DNA from: Bacteroidales bacterium UBA4417
GTDB lineage: Bacteria; Bacteroidota; Bacteroidia; Bacteroidales; UBA4417
NCBI GenBank assembly: GCA_002389705.1
Contig: DGQJ01000028.1
Span: forward strand, 17,001 to 24,438
Length of the DNA: 7,438 nt
Direction: 5' to 3'
Every line of letters begins with the position of its first letter. Positions within the stretch are counted from its first letter, which is position 1. The notes below the pieces were generated by a model. That model did not search any database and was not told where the DNA came from. It saw only the letters and a list, made by a program, of their open reading frames with translations. Of the stretch, positions 5,442 to 7,438 are shown piece after piece. A program made the position numbers and the translations under genes.

Positions 5442-6143
5442 ATGGCTATCGATTCCATCATTTCACTCGAAGGCGTTTCTATTTACCAGCGCGATAATAT
5501 GATTTTGGCGAATGTTTCGCTCAATATTCACAAAAGCGAGTTTGTTTACCTGGTGGGTAAAACCGGGACTGGTAAAAGCAGCCTGATGAAGACACTTTAT
5601 GCAGATTTACCGCTGCGCGAAGGTAAAATGGAAGTGGCCGGTTATAATATTGCTGATTTAAAACATAAGGATATCCCTTACCTGAGGCGTAAAATTGGTA
5701 TTGTTTTCCAGGATTTCCAGTTGCTGAACGACCGCAGCGTAAACGACAACCTTATTTTCGTGATGAAAGCCACCGGCTGGAAAGATGCTGATGCCATGCG
5801 TCATCGCATGAACGAGGTGCTCGATAAAGTCGGGCTGATTACCAAAGGTTTTAAAATGCCGCACCAGCTTTCGGGGGGAGAACAACAGCGTGTTTCCATT
5901 GCCCGTGCACTGATTAACGATCCTGAACTTTTGCTTGCCGATGAGCCTACCGGTAACCTCGATCCTGAAACTTCGGATGGTATCATGCAATTGCTTTTTG
6001 ATATCCGCAAAACAGGGCGTGCCGTATTTATGGCAACGCACAACTATGCATTACTGCGCAAATATCCTGCCCGAATCATCAAATGTGAAAAAGGAAAACT
6101 GCTCGAAGTAGGCGAGGGCCTGATTGGGATCGGGGAGGAGTAG
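5442..6143 (+). CDS. ftsE: Cell division ATP-binding protein FtsE
   Basis: This 233-residue ABC ATPase has every canonical motif: Walker A GKTGTGKS (39-46), Q-loop glutamine Q90 in VFQDFQLL, signature LSGGEQQR (143-150), Walker [13 protein letters not shown] with D167 and catalytic E168, and switch histidine H200 in MATHN. Length and the segments [12 protein letters not shown] and [11 protein letters not shown] match FtsE. FtsE pairs at the cytoplasmic membrane with FtsX to control peptidoglycan hydrolases at division. No ftsX is adjacent, in line with Bacteroidota where the two genes are often apart. A related LolD/MacB-type ATPase is the main alternative, but no permease gene is nearby. The ATG at 5442 follows an AT-rich leader without a Shine-Dalgarno sequence. 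Confidence 0.88.
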   Translation: MAIDSIISLEGVSIYQRDNMILANVSLNIHKSEFVYLVGKTGTGKSSLMKTLYADLPLREGKMEVAGYNIADLKHKDIPYLRRKIGIVFQDFQLLNDRSVNDNLIFVMKATGWKDADAMRHRMNEVLDKVGLITKGFKMPHQLSGGEQQRVSIARALINDPELLLADEPTGNLDPETSDGIMQLLFDIRKTGRAVFMATHNYALLRKYPARIIKCEKGKLLEVGEGLIGIGEE

Positions 6144-6150
6144 GGTTTTT

Positions 6151-6192
6151 GATGTGGGATGTGGGATGTTGATTGCGGATTGTTGATTGTGA
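6151..6192 (+). repeat. Degenerate heptamer tandem repeat (six units)
   Basis: Six consecutive seven-base units read GATGTGG, GATGTGG, GATGTTG, ATTGCGG, ATTGTTG and ATTGTGA. They start eight bases after the ftsE stop and end 28 bases before the stop of the convergent glycosyltransferase. The first two units are identical and the rest drift. No hairpin terminator was seen in this convergent gap. Confidence 0.7.
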
Positions 6193-6219
6193 ACTTTGAA
6201 ATCCTGAAACGCGAAGCTC

Positions 6220-7347
6220 TTACCTGAATACTTCCCTGATTAAACTACGGGCATTTTGCTCATCCGAAAAGCGGCTCTGTAATATCCCGGCTCGCATAAT
6301 TAACTGGTTTTGATCAAATTCAGTATTATAAAGCGAAATTATCTTCTTCTTCATTTCATTCGCATCAGCGGCAATTTCACAGAGGCTTTCGAGCCCGGTG
6401 CCTTCAAGCATTTCGCGGTTTACCAGCATCCAGCGGCCGTTGTAAAGCGTGTTAAGCAGCTTTAACTTCAGCCCGGTTGCCTGGAATGTTACCAAAATGT
6501 TTACCTGTGCATTTTTGATCAGTTGTTCCATTTCGGGTTGTGGCGGGTTTGCGATCAACTCCACATTTGGGTACGAAGCAACCAGTTCGCGGAGCGATGC
6601 CGGTGGATTGAGACCGGCTATCTTTAATTTTATCGGCAGGTCGTTAAAAACCTCCTTCACCAGGTATTGGGCGGCAAGCAGGTTTTCGCCTACTGACAGG
6701 TTCCCGTGGTACAACACGTAATTACCTTTGCCGGGCAGGCTTAGCACCTGGTTGTTGCCATGAAAACTAGGTAAGTAAACTACGTTTTTGTCTGCGAATT
6801 TTGATGCAAGGTAATCGCGGTCGGTTTGTGAAACAACAAGCATGCAGGTTGAGTGCCGCAGTTGCTTTTGGTAAAATCGCAGTTTAATGCTTTCTGCCAG
6901 GAAAAACAATTTGCGCCCCGGCAAACGTTCCGATTTAAAAAGGTTAAAATAATAATTGTGTTCGATATTGCTTTCGCGATATACCAGCGTTCGGCCTTTT
7001 AAATCTTTGTGGTTCAGGTAATAGCAGCTGTGAAGTCCTTCGAACAGGATGGGGTAATTGTCCTGAAGCAGGTTTTTGAGCAGCGTACCTGACCGGCGGC
7101 TTTGCACAATATAGGGTTTCATCGAAAGTTGAGAAATGATACCGGTTTTCCGTGGATAATATTTTACAGTTTCGCAGTATTTTTCCAGTATTTCAGCCTT
7201 GGGCCTGTCGTATTGGTAGCAATGCAGGTGAATTTTTATACCGGCTTTGTGAAGTGCCACCAGCTTATGAAAAACATCAATCACCCCGCCATAGTTGGCC
7301 GGGTAAGGGATGCTGAATGAAACTATATGCAGGTGTTTATCGGGCAT
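6220..7347 (-). CDS. Glycosyltransferase, GT-B fold (GT4-like)
   Basis: The 375-residue protein has no signal peptide and looks like a cytoplasmic GT-B glycosyltransferase of cell-surface polysaccharide synthesis. The N-terminal domain opens with a Rossmann strand and the glycine-rich PYPANYGGVIDVFH (14-27). The interdomain region has VVSQTDRDYL (171-180). The C-terminal, nucleotide-sugar domain starts near LYHGNLSVGENLLAAQYL (212-229) and has TGLKLKLLNTLYNG (291-304), where family members usually read G(I/V)K.K(L/I)LEA...G. The usual glutamate of that block is N299. Donor and acceptor sugars cannot be predicted. Its start overlaps the end of the upstream gene by 11 bases, so the two are cotranscribed from outside the window. 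Confidence 0.82.
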   Translation of the reverse strand: MPDKHLHIVSFSIPYPANYGGVIDVFHKLVALHKAGIKIHLHCYQYDRPKAEILEKYCETVKYYPRKTGIISQLSMKPYIVQSRRSGTLLKNLLQDNYPILFEGLHSCYYLNHKDLKGRTLVYRESNIEHNYYFNLFKSERLPGRKLFFLAESIKLRFYQKQLRHSTCMLVVSQTDRDYLASKFADKNVVYLPSFHGNNQVLSLPGKGNYVLYHGNLSVGENLLAAQYLVKEVFNDLPIKLKIAGLNPPASLRELVASYPNVELIANPPQPEMEQLIKNAQVNILVTFQATGLKLKLLNTLYNGRWMLVNREMLEGTGLESLCEIAADANEMKKKIISLYNTEFDQNQLIMRAGILQSRFSDEQNARSLIREVFR

Positions 7348-7438
7348 AAGACGAAAATATTTCGAAAAGCACTTTCTTTTCGGTTTCCCAGTTTAATTCG
7401 GCAGCTGCTCTTGCGGTATTTGCTTTGTATTGTGCAAG
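7337..7438 (-). CDS. Probable glycosyltransferase, C-terminal fragment
   Basis: Thirty-three codons and a TAA (7337-7339) are present; the rest lies beyond the window edge. The tail AAAELNWETEKKVLFEIF resembles the last helix of GT4 glycosyltransferases, where an aromatic residue (here W17 of the fragment) is followed by charged residues and a leucine-rich helix. The 11-base overlap with the start of the following glycosyltransferase gene supports a shared operon. The family call is tentative because so little is visible. Confidence 0.55.
   Translation of the reverse strand, partial: LAQYKANTARAAAELNWETEKKVLFEIFSSYAR

Noticed and set aside
5658..6041. Minus-strand ORF of 127 codons opposite ftsE
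   Set aside because: It lies entirely opposite the conserved ABC ATPase motifs and its translation shows no family features.
6151..6192. CRISPR-like array
   Set aside because: Units are seven bases with no spacers and no cas genes nearby; it is a simple tandem repeat.

Overview
The window looks like a chromosomal segment from an anaerobic member of the Bacteroidota, probably Bacteroidales or a relative. Four things point there: promoter-like TAnnTTTG elements upstream of genes, AT-rich leaders without Shine-Dalgarno sequences, ftsE standing apart from ftsX, and an [FeFe]-hydrogenase maturation gene next to what appears to be an aspartase gene. The assignment is an inference from style and gene content, not from a marker gene.

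Layout. (1) 1-2314, plus strand: the 3' end of a probable aspartate ammonia-lyase (aspA), then formyltetrahydrofolate deformylase (purU), then hydF, the GTPase scaffold for H-cluster assembly. No terminator or clear promoter separates them, so they may be one transcript, with hydE/hydG expected upstream outside the window. (2) 2354-3049, minus strand: a Crp/Fnr-family regulator convergent with hydF. (3) 3050-3435: a 386-base intergenic region with divergent promoter-like elements, a 25-base inverted repeat and a pair of direct repeats. (4) 3436-5166, plus strand: a tightly packed redox operon (1-base gap, then a 4-base overlap) encoding a thioredoxin-like protein with an abnormal active site, a TrxB-type flavoprotein and a membrane-anchored thioredoxin, closed by a strong intrinsic terminator at 5235-5265. 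(5) 5442-6143, plus strand: ftsE with its own promoter-like element. (6) 6151-6192: a short heptamer tandem repeat. (7) 6220-7438, minus strand: a glycosyltransferase gene overlapped by the end of a second probable glycosyltransferase gene that runs out of the window.

How the genes may work together. AspA releases ammonia, PurU turns 10-formyl-THF into formate and THF, and HydF carries the precursor of the hydrogenase active site. That grouping suggests a link between nitrogen/one-carbon supply and H-cluster assembly. The redox operon is the most unusual part. Its TrxB keeps the CxxC and FAD motifs, but all three arginines of the NADPH-phosphate motif (HRRxxxR) are replaced. Its first protein replaces both catalytic thioredoxin cysteines with methionines while carrying other cysteines beside them. 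The Crp/Fnr regulator divergent to it is the obvious candidate regulator. Everything about mechanism here is inference; the residues themselves are read from the sequence.
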